Assembly (NCBI GenBank): GCA_958366985.1 | Contig: CATXDC010000003.1 | Span: 1-64,000 of the forward strand | DNA: 64,000 nucleotides | DNA from: an uncultured Oscillospiraceae bacterium | Lineage (GTDB): Bacteria; Bacillota; Clostridia; Oscillospirales; Acutalibacteraceae | Direction of reading: 5' to 3' | Part shown: positions 53,079 to 61,896 of the stretch, piece by piece | How the letters are laid out: the number at the start of each line of letters is the position of its first letter | How positions within the stretch are numbered: position 1 is the stretch's first letter | Program-made: the position numbers and the translations under genes | Notes under the pieces: model-generated | The model's input: the letters and a program-made list of their open reading frames with translations, nothing else | Databases searched by the model: none | Told to the model about the DNA's origin: nothing

Positions 53079-53852
53079 TCAGTTGCCGCATTCAATACTT
53101 ATGCGGTTAAACTGGGCAAGGATGCTGTCTGTACCAACTGCCTGTTTTTCGTCCCCTGAAAGATCCATAACATTTTTACCCTCATGGAGCATAATAAGCC
53201 TGCTGCCATATTCAGTGGCAAACCTCAAATTATGTGTAACCATAAGTGCGGTAAGATTCTTTTCCTTAATAATATTGTCTGTCAGTTCCATAACTCTTTC
53301 TGAGGATTTAGGGTCAAGAGCGGCTGTATGCTCGTCAAGAATAAGCATTTCAATATCTGTCATGCAGGCAATTACAAGGGCGAGAGCCTGTCGCTGACCG
53401 CCTGAGAGAGCGCCGCATTTAATATTCAGTTTGTTTTCAAGACCCATAGAGCAGGTTTCAAGAAGAGAACGGTATCTTTCTATATTCTTTTTGTTCACTG
53501 CTCTTGATAATCCGTATCCTGTTTTTTTGCTGTCCGCCAAAGCTATGTTTTCAAGTACTGTCAGGTGAGGACAAGTACCTGTCTGGGGGTTCTGAAAAAC
53601 CCTGCCTATAAACTTGGCACGCTTATGTTCAGGGGCTTTTGTAATATCCTTACCGTTAAATATTATACTACCGCTGTCAATGGGTGAAAAGCCGCAAATA
53701 ATATTGAGCAGAGTAGTTTTACCTGAACCATTTGAACCTACTACGGAAACAAATTCGCCTTTATTTATTGAAAGACTGTAATTATCAAAAAGCTTCAGTT
53801 CATCCTCTGTACCGGGATTGAATATTTTACCAATGTTTTTAAGCTCGAGCAT
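53079..53852 (-). CDS. trpZ: Tryptophan ABC transporter, ATP-binding protein
   Basis: 257 residues. Walker A (VGSNGSGKTTLL), signature (GALSGGQRQALALVIA) and Walker B (EMLILDEHTAALDPKS) are intact; the acidic residue after Walker B Asp is Glu, followed by His instead of Pro. Family COG1101, which accompanies COG4120 permeases and COG2984 binding proteins. Start at 53852 (AGGGAGG upstream) overlaps the permease gene by 14 bases. Substrate assignment comes from the tRNA-Trp T-box ahead of the operon. Confidence 0.88.
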   Translation of the reverse strand: MLELKNIGKIFNPGTEDELKLFDNYSLSINKGEFVSVVGSNGSGKTTLLNIICGFSPIDSGSIIFNGKDITKAPEHKRAKFIGRVFQNPQTGTCPHLTVLENIALADSKKTGYGLSRAVNKKNIERYRSLLETCSMGLENKLNIKCGALSGGQRQALALVIACMTDIEMLILDEHTAALDPKSSERVMELTDNIIKEKNLTALMVTHNLRFATEYGSRLIMLHEGKNVMDLSGDEKQAVGTDSILAQFNRISIECGN

Positions 53853-54765
53853 ATTTGCTGCCTCCCTGTTTTTTGGAAAGTGCGCCGCTTGCAACAAGGG
53901 CTGCTGTGAATAAAACTGCCATTAAAAGTTTGAGGTATTCGGTAGGAAGACCCATTGCAAGGGCGGCTGAAAGGCAGGCTTTGTATATAATTGAACCTAA
54001 AATAACTGCCGAAGTAGCTCCCACAAATTTGAGCTTTCCGAAAAGTGACAAACCGATGATAACGCAGGCAAGACCTGCAACAACCATTCCTGTACCCATC
54101 TGGAGATCAGCTGAACCTTTTTGCTGAGCTATAACTGAACCTGCAAGGGCGGCAAAGCCGTTGCCCAGAGCCAGACCTAAAATTTTCATATTGCCGGGAT
54201 TTCTTCCCATCATGGTTACATACTGGTGGTTGCTGCCTGCTGCACGAAGAAGGAGTCCTGTTTTTGTCTTAAGAAATACATCAAGGAGGACTTTGCATAT
54301 AACAGCAACAATTAAGGATATCAAAACAGTTCTAAGAGCAAATCCGCCTATTGAAACGGGGATTATTTCAGCAAGACCCGATGAAAAAATTGTAGGCGAT
54401 GTAAAGAAGGAAACTATGGAGAGTCCGTCAGTGCCGCTCATAACAATTACAAGATTTATTGACAGCAGGGCGGTCATAACCAGTATTCCGCAAAGAAGAG
54501 GACGGATTTTAAGCTTTACATTAAGCAGTCCTGTCACACATCCTGCAGCCATGCCGAGGATGAAAGAAATCAGGCAGCAAATCCAGGGGTTAACTCCCTG
54601 AACGATGAGTATGCCCGTTGTAACAGCTCCCAGAGGGACTGTTCCGTCGACGGAAAGGTCGGGGAAATCCAGTATACTGTATGTTATATAAACTCCGAGG
54701 GCAAGCACTGCGTACATAAAGCCCTCTTCCAAAGTTACTCGCAGAACGTTAAAAAAGATATCCAT
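53839..54765 (-). CDS. trpY: Tryptophan ABC transporter, permease
   Basis: 308 residues with about nine membrane helices, of the branched-chain amino-acid/BMP-type permease superfamily (ITYSILDFPDLSVDGTVPLG near the N-terminus, LRAAGSNHQYVTMMGRNPG in the cytoplasmic coupling loop). Gene order binding protein-permease-ATPase and the T-box leader match the TrpXYZ systems predicted in Bacillota. It starts 40 bases after trpX and ends inside trpZ. Confidence 0.88.
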   Translation of the reverse strand: MDIFFNVLRVTLEEGFMYAVLALGVYITYSILDFPDLSVDGTVPLGAVTTGILIVQGVNPWICCLISFILGMAAGCVTGLLNVKLKIRPLLCGILVMTALLSINLVIVMSGTDGLSIVSFFTSPTIFSSGLAEIIPVSIGGFALRTVLISLIVAVICKVLLDVFLKTKTGLLLRAAGSNHQYVTMMGRNPGNMKILGLALGNGFAALAGSVIAQQKGSADLQMGTGMVVAGLACVIIGLSLFGKLKFVGATSAVILGSIIYKACLSAALAMGLPTEYLKLLMAVLFTAALVASGALSKKQGGSKYARA

Positions 54766-54805
54766 TAAAAATTACCACACTTTCTTTTCGGGGATCGCTC
54801 TTTAT

Positions 54806-55789
54806 TTAAGATACTTTTTCGATATTGTTATATCCTGTAAGGGATACTGAGAACTTTTCAGCAACAGTAGTGTTCATAACGGGGAATGAATCTTTAACTT
54901 TTTCAACAGGCATTGTGGAAATATCCGTACCGGAAAGAACCTTTGCTGCCATTGCGCCTGTCTGTTCTCCGAGGGCTACATAGTCAAGACTTTCAGATGC
55001 AAGACAGCCATTTTTAACCTGTTCTATTTCAGAGCCATAAACGGGAATGCCTGCAGCATTTGCTTTTTCGAGAACTGTTCCAAGATTGTCAACAACGTTA
55101 TTGTCTGTGAAATTATTTATGCAGTCCACTTCACCTGCAAGCATTGCAGCAGTCTGGGGAATGTCGGCAGGGGACTGAATACCCTTTGCTACAATTTCAA
55201 AACCGTAGTTGGGAGCAAGTGCCTTGATTTCTTCAAGGTGTGAAACAGAGTTTGCTTCGCTTGTTGTGTAGATTATGCCGATCTTTTTAGCATCAGGCTG
55301 GCAGGCTCTTATAAGCTTAAGCTGTGCTTCAAGATTTAAAAGATCGCTTGTGCCTGTGCAGTTATCGCCGGCTTTATCCATTGAGGGAACAAGCTTTGCT
55401 GCAACCGGGTCTGATACGGCGCAGAAAATTACCGGAACCCCTGTGCCTCTTGCGGCGGAGTAAGCGGCTGTTGCTGCCGGAGTAGCGATGGAAATTATAA
55501 TATCATAATTTTTAGCCACCATGTTTTTAGCTATCTGATTAGCTGTTTCATCGCTGTTTGCAGCGTTCTGATAATCAATCTTGATGTTTTCACCGTCTTT
55601 ATATCCGGCATTCTGGAGTCCTTTTATTACGCCTTCACGGCAGTTATCCAGAGACGGATGAGAAGCGTACTGAATAATTCCTACGGTAATTGTATCTGAG
55701 CTGGAATTTCCGCCTGTGCAGGCAAAGAAAACGGAAGAAATGAGGACAACGCAAAGAACTGCGCACAATATTTTAATATACTTTTTCAT
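54806..55789 (-). CDS. trpX: Tryptophan ABC transporter, substrate-binding lipoprotein
   Basis: 327 residues. A lipoprotein signal peptide ends with FFAC (cysteine at residue 24), followed by a Ser/Gly linker and a periplasmic-binding-protein type I fold (ITVGIIQYASHPSLDNCREG, IISIATPAATAAYSAARGTG). COG2984 family. AGGAG lies 7 bases before ATG. The T-box leader with a TGG specifier codon upstream indicates tryptophan as the ligand. Confidence 0.9.
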   Translation of the reverse strand: MKKYIKILCAVLCVVLISSVFFACTGGNSSSDTITVGIIQYASHPSLDNCREGVIKGLQNAGYKDGENIKIDYQNAANSDETANQIAKNMVAKNYDIIISIATPAATAAYSAARGTGVPVIFCAVSDPVAAKLVPSMDKAGDNCTGTSDLLNLEAQLKLIRACQPDAKKIGIIYTTSEANSVSHLEEIKALAPNYGFEIVAKGIQSPADIPQTAAMLAGEVDCINNFTDNNVVDNLGTVLEKANAAGIPVYGSEIEQVKNGCLASESLDYVALGEQTGAMAAKVLSGTDISTMPVEKVKDSFPVMNTTVAEKFSVSLTGYNNIEKVS

Positions 55790-55917
55790 AACATATTCTC
55801 CTGTTTATTAATGTGTTTTATTGTTGTATTGGTAAGTTTTTAATTTAAGCCTTTCTTTCGCCATCGCTTTGACATAATGAACATGTTTATAACCTCCGTA
55901 ATAAACTGGATTGAAAA

Positions 55918-56197
55918 ATAAAAAAACTCCTGTCCCATAAACATGGGACAGGAGATATTCCTGCGGTACCACCCAAATTCGCTCTGAAAAGAACGCACTC
56001 GACTACACATACTAACATATGCGCTTCCTTTATAACGGGTGAAGATCCCGTCGCACCTAATACGCAAAGCGTTTCGGATTGCCCTCATAAGTCCATTCAG
56101 CACAGCCGCCGTTACCGCAATCACACCACCTGCGGCTCTCTTTGAACGCCTGAAACAGTACCTACTACTCTTACTCAACGGTTTGAACTGTTTGTTT
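55918..56197 (-). ncRNA. T-box riboswitch with tRNA-Trp specifier, upstream of trpXYZ
   Basis: The minus-strand leader has the T-box core GGGTGGTACCGC (55974-55963), the stem I AGAGAGCCGC motif (near 56141-56132) and a specifier loop reading CTGAATGGAC, with TGG (Trp) at 56095-56093. A perfect terminator hairpin (55954-55927, CTCCTGTCCCAT/ATGGGACAGGAG) with a T-run follows. Uncharged tRNA-Trp pairs with the specifier and with the T-box bulge, favouring the antiterminator and expression of trpXYZ. An open frame across this stretch is not a gene. Confidence 0.95.
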
Positions 56198-56203
56198 TTT
56201 ATC

Positions 56204-56232
56204 ATTCTATGACCGTTTTTCAAAATTGTCAA
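56204..56232 (-). promoter_or_regulatory. Promoter of the trpXYZ T-box leader
   Basis: Minus strand TTGACA (56232-56227), 17-bp spacer, TAGAAT (56209-56204). Confidence 0.8.
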
Positions 56233-56368
56233 TACGGTATTTTAAAAATTTTTTCTATCTTTTTCAAGTTACCGTTGATTTATAAAAATACAGTGATATA
56301 ATCTTAAGAGCAAACGACTATATAGGATGTATTTTACATCATATATTTTACGGAGGTAATTTTTAAAA

Positions 56369-57727
56369 ATGGTAAGAAAAAAGGGAAAGGCGGCAATTCA
56401 CCCTCTTTCGCCTGCAAGAATAACGGCAGGCAGTTTTTTGCTGGTTATAATAACAGGAACGCTTCTACTTATGCTTCCGTTTTCATCAAAAGGAGAGCCG
56501 CTGTCTTTTTTAACTTCGCTTTTTACAGCCACATCGGCAACCTGTGTTACAGGCCTTACGCTTATTGATCCATATACACATCTTACTTTTTTCGGACAGC
56601 TTGTTTTGCTGTCGATGATAGAAATAGGCGGTATAGGTTTGGTAACTTTTTCCTGCTTTTTTATGATATCCATGAGGAAAAAGATGACTATGAGGAATCT
56701 GCGTCTTGTTCAGGAAAGCACAAGCTCTGATTCTCTTTATTCAACCAGATCTCTTGTAAAACTCATAATTGTCACAACCCTTTCAATAGAGGCAGCAGGA
56801 GCCTGTATTATGGCGACACGGCTCATACCGGCATATGGTGCACGTGGTATTTGGTATTCGATATTCACCGCTGTATCAGCATACTGTAATGCCGGATTTG
56901 ACCTTTTCGGTATGGAAGGACCTTATTCATCGGTTATATCCTATCAGAGCGATCCGGTTATACTCTGCACAATTATGGCGCTGATATTTTTAGGCGGAAT
57001 CGGATTTATGGTATTTCAGGATCTTCTTGCCTGGCGTAAAAGACATCACCTTATGCTTCATACAAAGGTTGTTGTTTTAATAAGCGCATTGCTTATTATT
57101 TTCGGTGGAGTACTGCTGTTGTTTTGTGAATACAATAATGACAAAACAATAGGTCAGATGAGTTTGTTTGATAAAATACTTAATTCATTATTCCAGTCAG
57201 TAAGTGCAAGAACAGCCGGTTTTGCTTCAATAGATATAGCTTCTATGCAGGATATTTCAAAGGCCATAATGATTATGCTTATGTTTATCGGAGCGGGAAG
57301 CGGCTCAACAGGCGGTGGTATTAAAGTAACAACATTTGCGGTTTTAGTGACTACCGTTATTTCGGTTATAAGGGGACGCAATGACACGGTAATTTTAGGA
57401 AGACGAGTACACCGCGCAATTGTTTATAAATCCCTTACTATTGCAATTTTGGGTATGCTTGTAGCTGCTACAACAGCAGGTGTAATCCTGGTTACAATGC
57501 CGGAAGCGTCGGGAATAGACAGTCTGTTTGAAGCTTTTTCTGCATTCGGCACCGTTGGTCTGACAGCAGGCATGACTTTGACCCTTAACACAATTTCAAA
57601 AATAGCAATTATTCTGACCATGTTTGTAGGAAGAATAGGTCCTATGTGCTTCGCTTTGGCTATGATTTTGAGGCAGGATAAACATTCTGAGGAAATTCTT
57701 CCCGAAGGCAGAATAATGGTAGGATAA
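56369..57727 (+). CDS. TrkH/KtrB-type potassium uptake membrane subunit
   Basis: 452 residues with four M-P-M repeats. The selectivity filter loops carry the expected glycines, e.g. TSATCVTGLTLID, SAYCNAGFDLFG, SARTAGFASIDI and FGTVGLTAGMT. The family forms K+ (or Na+-coupled K+) channels gated by a cytosolic TrkA/KtrA ring. No ktrA/trkA gene lies next to it. ACGGAGGT lies 12 bases before ATG. Monocistronic, ending in a terminator. Confidence 0.92.
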   Translation: MVRKKGKAAIHPLSPARITAGSFLLVIITGTLLLMLPFSSKGEPLSFLTSLFTATSATCVTGLTLIDPYTHLTFFGQLVLLSMIEIGGIGLVTFSCFFMISMRKKMTMRNLRLVQESTSSDSLYSTRSLVKLIIVTTLSIEAAGACIMATRLIPAYGARGIWYSIFTAVSAYCNAGFDLFGMEGPYSSVISYQSDPVILCTIMALIFLGGIGFMVFQDLLAWRKRHHLMLHTKVVVLISALLIIFGGVLLLFCEYNNDKTIGQMSLFDKILNSLFQSVSARTAGFASIDIASMQDISKAIMIMLMFIGAGSGSTGGGIKVTTFAVLVTTVISVIRGRNDTVILGRRVHRAIVYKSLTIAILGMLVAATTAGVILVTMPEASGIDSLFEAFSAFGTVGLTAGMTLTLNTISKIAIILTMFVGRIGPMCFALAMILRQDKHSEEILPEGRIMVG

Positions 57728-57753
57728 CATCATATAAATTTAATACACCTTAG

Positions 57754-57793
57754 GCAAATTCCGGCTGTAAGGAGCCGGAATTTGCTTTTTTAT
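57754..57793 (+). terminator. Terminator of the potassium transporter gene
   Basis: Perfect 13-bp stem (57754-57766 with 57773-57785) then a T-run. Confidence 0.9.
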
Positions 57794-57868
57794 AGGAAAT
57801 GTAGTAGAATTACTCAGTTAATAGATGAGCGAACGCAGATGATTAAATATAATAAAGTGGAGGATTAT

Positions 57869-59290
57869 ATGAACCTGCCATTGGTGTTGAAACAGGGTGG
57901 GAATAATAATGCTGCATGGAAATGGATGCTTGCGACATTATTTTTGTCACAGATGTTTCCCGAATATATAGCACCGTTCTTTACTTTAATTGGATTTGTA
58001 GTTATGAAAGTTTCCTTTAAAAAGAACGGTCAGAAAGTGAGAATGGACAGTTTCGGGAAGTATGAGTTTATCTTCTTGGCTTTTTATCTTTTTACGAGTG
58101 TTTATTCAAACACAAGAATATACAGTGTTTTGATTGCACTTTTGTGGATGGGCATGTGTTTGGGTCAGCTGATGATGGCCAATCTCATAAACACTGAAGA
58201 AAAGCTTAAAACGGCAATGAAGTTTTTTACTGTAAGTGCGTTTATTCTTTCAATAATCGGATGTATACAGTCGGTTTCCAATACGCTTATTGACAATGGT
58301 ATAATAACCAACGGTTTTCCGAATCCCGTAACAGGTCCTATTGATAATGCGTTTTATGATTTTCTTGTAGATAAGTTTGGAATTACCATTAAGGATTACG
58401 CAGATGATACACGAGCAATGGGAACTTACAGTAACCCGAATCTTTTTGTAAGCTTTCTTATATGTGCCGCACCTTTTGCGTTTCACTTTTTCCTTAATGG
58501 GGAAAACAAACGTGAAAGAGTATTTTACGGTATCGCTTCAGTTACAATATGTGCAGGTGCAGCGGTAACTCAGACAAGAGGGGCAATGATAGCCCTTATT
58601 ATAAGTATTATTTTCCTTTTCCTTACTAATAAAAAATATTTCAAAAAAATCTTTGTGATGCTTGCCGGATTTATCTGTTTTATCCCTGCACTGCTATCAC
58701 GTTATTACGAGCAGCTTGTTCCTTACCTTAATGAGTTTACATATATTACTCAGTCAGGTAACGCTATTAACGTAACTTTGGACTATTCTCTGTCAGTGAG
58801 GGTAAAGCTTTATGTGAACCTGATGGAATATATTTTCTCTCATTTTGGAATCTTATTTTTCGGTTTGGGTGCCGGTGTTGAAAATGTATATTCACTGCTG
58901 AAAAATGAACTGAAAATAGATGTGCCTCATGCCCACAGTATACTCCTTGAACTCTGGGCAGAAAGCGGACTTATCGGTTTAACGCTTTTCCTTTTGGCAG
59001 GCGGAATACTTTTTGTAAATCTTGTCAGAACCATTAAAATGAGCGAAAAGGGACGCAGTGTCGCTTTTGCAGTGCTTTCATCTCTTATGGCATTTTTTAT
59101 AATGGGACTTACAGATTTCATAGTGTGCTCACCGAAAATATTGCAGGTCATGTTCCTTGTTTTAGGTTTTGCCCAGGCGACATACAGAATTTATCAGGGA
59201 CGCTGGGAAAATGATAAGGTGCTTAAAACCAATATGGAAAATTCAAAGGAATTTATTACAGTAAATGCTGATTCGGTACCAGAGCAATAA
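57869..59290 (+). CDS. O-antigen ligase/polymerase-like membrane protein
   Basis: 473 residues with about twelve hydrophobic segments and a large outer loop. TQTRGAMIALIISIIF, YSLSVRVKLYVNLMEYI and VPHAHSILLELWAESGLIGL are typical of the WaaL/Wzy (O-antigen ligase, PF04932) family. It is not in the 14-24 kb operon, so the cell has a second polymer-handling enzyme of this class. ATG at 57869 follows GTGGAGGA; earlier in-frame starts fall within the terminator of the preceding gene. Confidence 0.85.
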   Translation: MNLPLVLKQGGNNNAAWKWMLATLFLSQMFPEYIAPFFTLIGFVVMKVSFKKNGQKVRMDSFGKYEFIFLAFYLFTSVYSNTRIYSVLIALLWMGMCLGQLMMANLINTEEKLKTAMKFFTVSAFILSIIGCIQSVSNTLIDNGIITNGFPNPVTGPIDNAFYDFLVDKFGITIKDYADDTRAMGTYSNPNLFVSFLICAAPFAFHFFLNGENKRERVFYGIASVTICAGAAVTQTRGAMIALIISIIFLFLTNKKYFKKIFVMLAGFICFIPALLSRYYEQLVPYLNEFTYITQSGNAINVTLDYSLSVRVKLYVNLMEYIFSHFGILFFGLGAGVENVYSLLKNELKIDVPHAHSILLELWAESGLIGLTLFLLAGGILFVNLVRTIKMSEKGRSVAFAVLSSLMAFFIMGLTDFIVCSPKILQVMFLVLGFAQATYRIYQGRWENDKVLKTNMENSKEFITVNADSVPEQ

Positions 59291-59301
59291 TGTTAATATG
59301 A

Positions 59302-59330
59302 GGGGCGGACTTCTTGGTTCGCCCTTTTGA
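59302..59330 (+). terminator. Terminator after the O-antigen ligase-like gene
   Basis: 7-bp stem (59303-59309 with 59318-59324, one G-U pair) followed by TTTT. Confidence 0.65.
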
Positions 59331-59382
59331 AATTTTCAATAGAAATGTAAAGTTTAAAATTAACATTAGAGGGAGTGTTAAA

Positions 59383-60246
59383 ATGACCGGAAAAGAAATT
59401 TTAGGTTTAGGCGCTATGGGAACTGCTGTATTGGCAGCGGGAGCAGTCGCATTTTTTTATTACGGAAACAATCATATATCCTGTTCGGAATATGAATTTT
59501 CTTCAAAGGAGATTCCGAAAGAATTTGACTCAATGAAAATTCTGCATATTTCGGATTTTCACAATACCTCCTTTCCGAAACACGGCGCAGAGCTTTTGAA
59601 AAAATGCGCTCAGTTAAAACCGGATATTATTTTCATCACAGGAGATTTAATAGATAAACGCAGAACCTCTCCGGAAGATTTGGAAACGGCTCTGAATTTT
59701 GTTCTTTCTCTGGAAAAAATAGCGCCGGTATATTACGCACCCGGAAACCATGAAGCTGTTTCTCCTTCATATACCGAACTTAAAAGACGTATTATGAAAA
59801 CGCCAGTAACTCTCCTTGAAAACGATCATGTTCAAATAGAAAGAAACGGCGAAAAAATAAATATAGCCGGAGTTTGCGATCCAGCATCGTACTATTACGA
59901 TTATGATTTCAGACATTTCAGAAGCATTTTATCCAAAGTGAAGGAATCAGCGTCGGGATTTACGGTGCTTCTTTCTCATCGTCCAGACAGAATTGAAGAT
60001 TATGCCGATTTTGGTTTTCCTCTTGTTTTTTCAGGACATGCTCACGGTGGACAGGTGCGTCTTCCCTTTATAGGAGGACTTTATGCGCCGAATCAGGGAG
60101 TGCTGCCAAAATATACAGCAGGAATTCACCGTAAGAAAAACACCTCCTTAGTTATAAGCAGAGGACTCGGAAACAGCCGTGGTCCTGTACGTGTGTTTAA
60201 TTGCCCCGAAATTGTATCAGTTAAGCTTATTTCAGAAAATAAATAA
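59383..60246 (+). CDS. Membrane-anchored metallophosphoesterase (YkuE/YaeI-like)
   Basis: 287 residues. A membrane helix near the N-terminus (about 5-24) is followed by a calcineurin-like domain: ILHISDFHNTSF, ITGDLIDKR, YYAPGNHEAVSPS, LLSHRPDRIEDY and the metal ligand GHAHGGQVRLPFIGG with YAPNQG. The YkuE/YaeI group acts on lipid-linked phosphates outside the cell; exact substrate unknown. ATG at 59383 lies 8 bases after AGAGGGAG. Confidence 0.9.
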   Translation: MTGKEILGLGAMGTAVLAAGAVAFFYYGNNHISCSEYEFSSKEIPKEFDSMKILHISDFHNTSFPKHGAELLKKCAQLKPDIIFITGDLIDKRRTSPEDLETALNFVLSLEKIAPVYYAPGNHEAVSPSYTELKRRIMKTPVTLLENDHVQIERNGEKINIAGVCDPASYYYDYDFRHFRSILSKVKESASGFTVLLSHRPDRIEDYADFGFPLVFSGHAHGGQVRLPFIGGLYAPNQGVLPKYTAGIHRKKNTSLVISRGLGNSRGPVRVFNCPEIVSVKLISENK

Positions 60247-60291
60247 AATTTTTTTGAGATTTTCGTTAGAGGAACAAAATAACTGTTACTA

Positions 60292-60321
60292 TTGACTTAT
60301 TTGCTTATTAAATAGTAAAAT
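60292..60321 (+). promoter_or_regulatory. Promoter of the second GPH transporter
   Basis: TTGACT (60292-60297), 18-bp spacer, TAAAAT (60316-60321). Confidence 0.65.
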
Positions 60322-60364
60322 ATTATTATGCTTTGTCGAAAAAACATATATTGGAGGAAAACTG

Positions 60365-61753
60365 ATGGATAACCAGAAGGGAAAACGCTACATGCGTTAC
60401 TTTGGATATGGAATCGGAGCTGTAGGTCTTGATTTAAGCTATGGTCTGTTCTATTCATTCCTTGCAAACTATCTTACAGATGTACTTATGATGCCTGCTT
60501 TGTTCTTGCTGATACTTACACCTTTGGCAAGAATTTGGGACGGAATCAATGACCCCATGATGGGTACTATTGTTGATAACACAAGAACACGTTTCGGTAA
60601 ATTCCGTCCGTGGATTATGACGGGCGCATGTCTTAATGCTGTAGTCCTTACACTTCTTTTCACAAACCCCGGCTTGGAGATTGGCTCTGTATCTCTTTAC
60701 GTTTATGTTGCCGTGATGTATGTCCTTTGGGGTATGACAAATACCATGGCTGATATTCCCTATTGGTCAATGGTTCCCTCTTTCACAAATGATCCCAAAG
60801 AGAGAAACATGGTTGCTACAATTGCAAGAGCTTTCTCGGGATTCGGTCAGATACTTGTAGTTGTGCTTACAGTAAGCATGGTAAAGCTTCTCGGTGACGG
60901 AACAGAAACCAGTCCTCAGGGCTTCAGCCGCTGGGCGATGATTTCCGGATGCATACTTATTTTCGTTGCATTCATAACCTTTATGTCTACTAAAGAAAAG
61001 AATGATGTCAGAAAGGCAGAAAAGTTTTCTTTCAAAAAGGCTTATAATACAATAAAGTCAAACGATCAGCTTTTGATTTTCATGCTCTTTGCAATTCTTT
61101 CAAATACAGGCTGGTATATGACAACAGGCCTTGGAATGTACTACTTTAAGGTAGTTATCGGTGACAGCGGAAAAATGGGAACTTTCGGTGTGTTTACCGG
61201 TGTAGGACAGGCTCTCGGACTTCTCCTTATTCCAATCTTGACCAAGTTTATGCCCAGACGCAGAGTTATCCAGATTGCTCTTTGCATTGCTGCATTTGGT
61301 TATGCGGGTATGTTCCTCTTCGGTCATCTCACAGGAAACTTTATTATATTTGCAATCTTTGCTGTCATAGGTTCAATCGGTATCGGATGCATGTTCGTTT
61401 CTCAGACAATTATGCTTGCCGATATAGTTGACTATGGTGAGTATAAAAACGGAATCAGAAGCGAATCCATCACATTCTCCATGAAGGGATTCCTTCAGAA
61501 GATGGCATATACTCTTCAGACAATCATTATGTTTACAGGTTTAGGTCTTTCAAAGTATGACGGTTCTCTTGCAACTGCCAATTCAGATTTGTCTAAGAAC
61601 ACTATCACAGGTATGATGTTTATTGTACCTGCTGTATTGATAGTTGCTTCACTTATAATCTTTACAACGAAATATAAGCTTGATCAGGCTAAGATGGAAG
61701 AAGTTAACCGTGTTTTAGCTGAAAGACAGAAGCTTGAAGCAGCCGCTGAATAA
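60365..61753 (+). CDS. GPH-family (MelB-like) sugar:cation symporter
   Basis: 462 residues with twelve predicted helices. The family signature reads LARIWDGINDPMMGTIVDNTR, with FGKFRPWI next, and the central loop contains DIPYWSMVPSFTNDPKER. Later ADIVDYGEYKNGIRSE marks the second half. Unlike the transporter at 12-13.6 kb, its cytoplasmic ends are short. Substrate unknown. AATGGAGGA-type SD (TTGGAGGA) precedes ATG. Terminator downstream makes it a single-gene unit. Confidence 0.92.
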   Translation: MDNQKGKRYMRYFGYGIGAVGLDLSYGLFYSFLANYLTDVLMMPALFLLILTPLARIWDGINDPMMGTIVDNTRTRFGKFRPWIMTGACLNAVVLTLLFTNPGLEIGSVSLYVYVAVMYVLWGMTNTMADIPYWSMVPSFTNDPKERNMVATIARAFSGFGQILVVVLTVSMVKLLGDGTETSPQGFSRWAMISGCILIFVAFITFMSTKEKNDVRKAEKFSFKKAYNTIKSNDQLLIFMLFAILSNTGWYMTTGLGMYYFKVVIGDSGKMGTFGVFTGVGQALGLLLIPILTKFMPRRRVIQIALCIAAFGYAGMFLFGHLTGNFIIFAIFAVIGSIGIGCMFVSQTIMLADIVDYGEYKNGIRSESITFSMKGFLQKMAYTLQTIIMFTGLGLSKYDGSLATANSDLSKNTITGMMFIVPAVLIVASLIIFTTKYKLDQAKMEEVNRVLAERQKLEAAAE

Positions 61754-61785
61754 GCCTAATTTTTAAAAGTTAAGAAATCCAATTC

Positions 61786-61815
61786 AATCCGCAGCTTTAT
61801 GCTGCGGATTTTTAG
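61786..61815 (+). terminator. Terminator of the second GPH transporter
   Basis: Perfect 10-bp stem AATCCGCAGC/GCTGCGGATT (61786-61795 with 61801-61810) then TTTT. Confidence 0.9.
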
Positions 61816-61827
61816 CATAAAATCTTA

Positions 61828-61856
61828 TTGCATCAATGTTAATTCTGTGTTAAAAT
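61828..61856 (+). promoter_or_regulatory. Promoter of the phosphoesterase lipoprotein gene
   Basis: TTGCAT (61828-61833), 17-bp spacer, TAAAAT (61851-61856), 40 bases before the start codon. Confidence 0.6.
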
Positions 61857-61896
61857 CAACAAATCTTTTTAAGAAAGTGAAAGGAATGATTTTAAA

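Noticed and set aside
55840..56232. Open frame of 130 codons on the minus strand
   Set aside because: It runs through the T-box leader, including the specifier, T-box core and terminator, and the product has no protein-like features.
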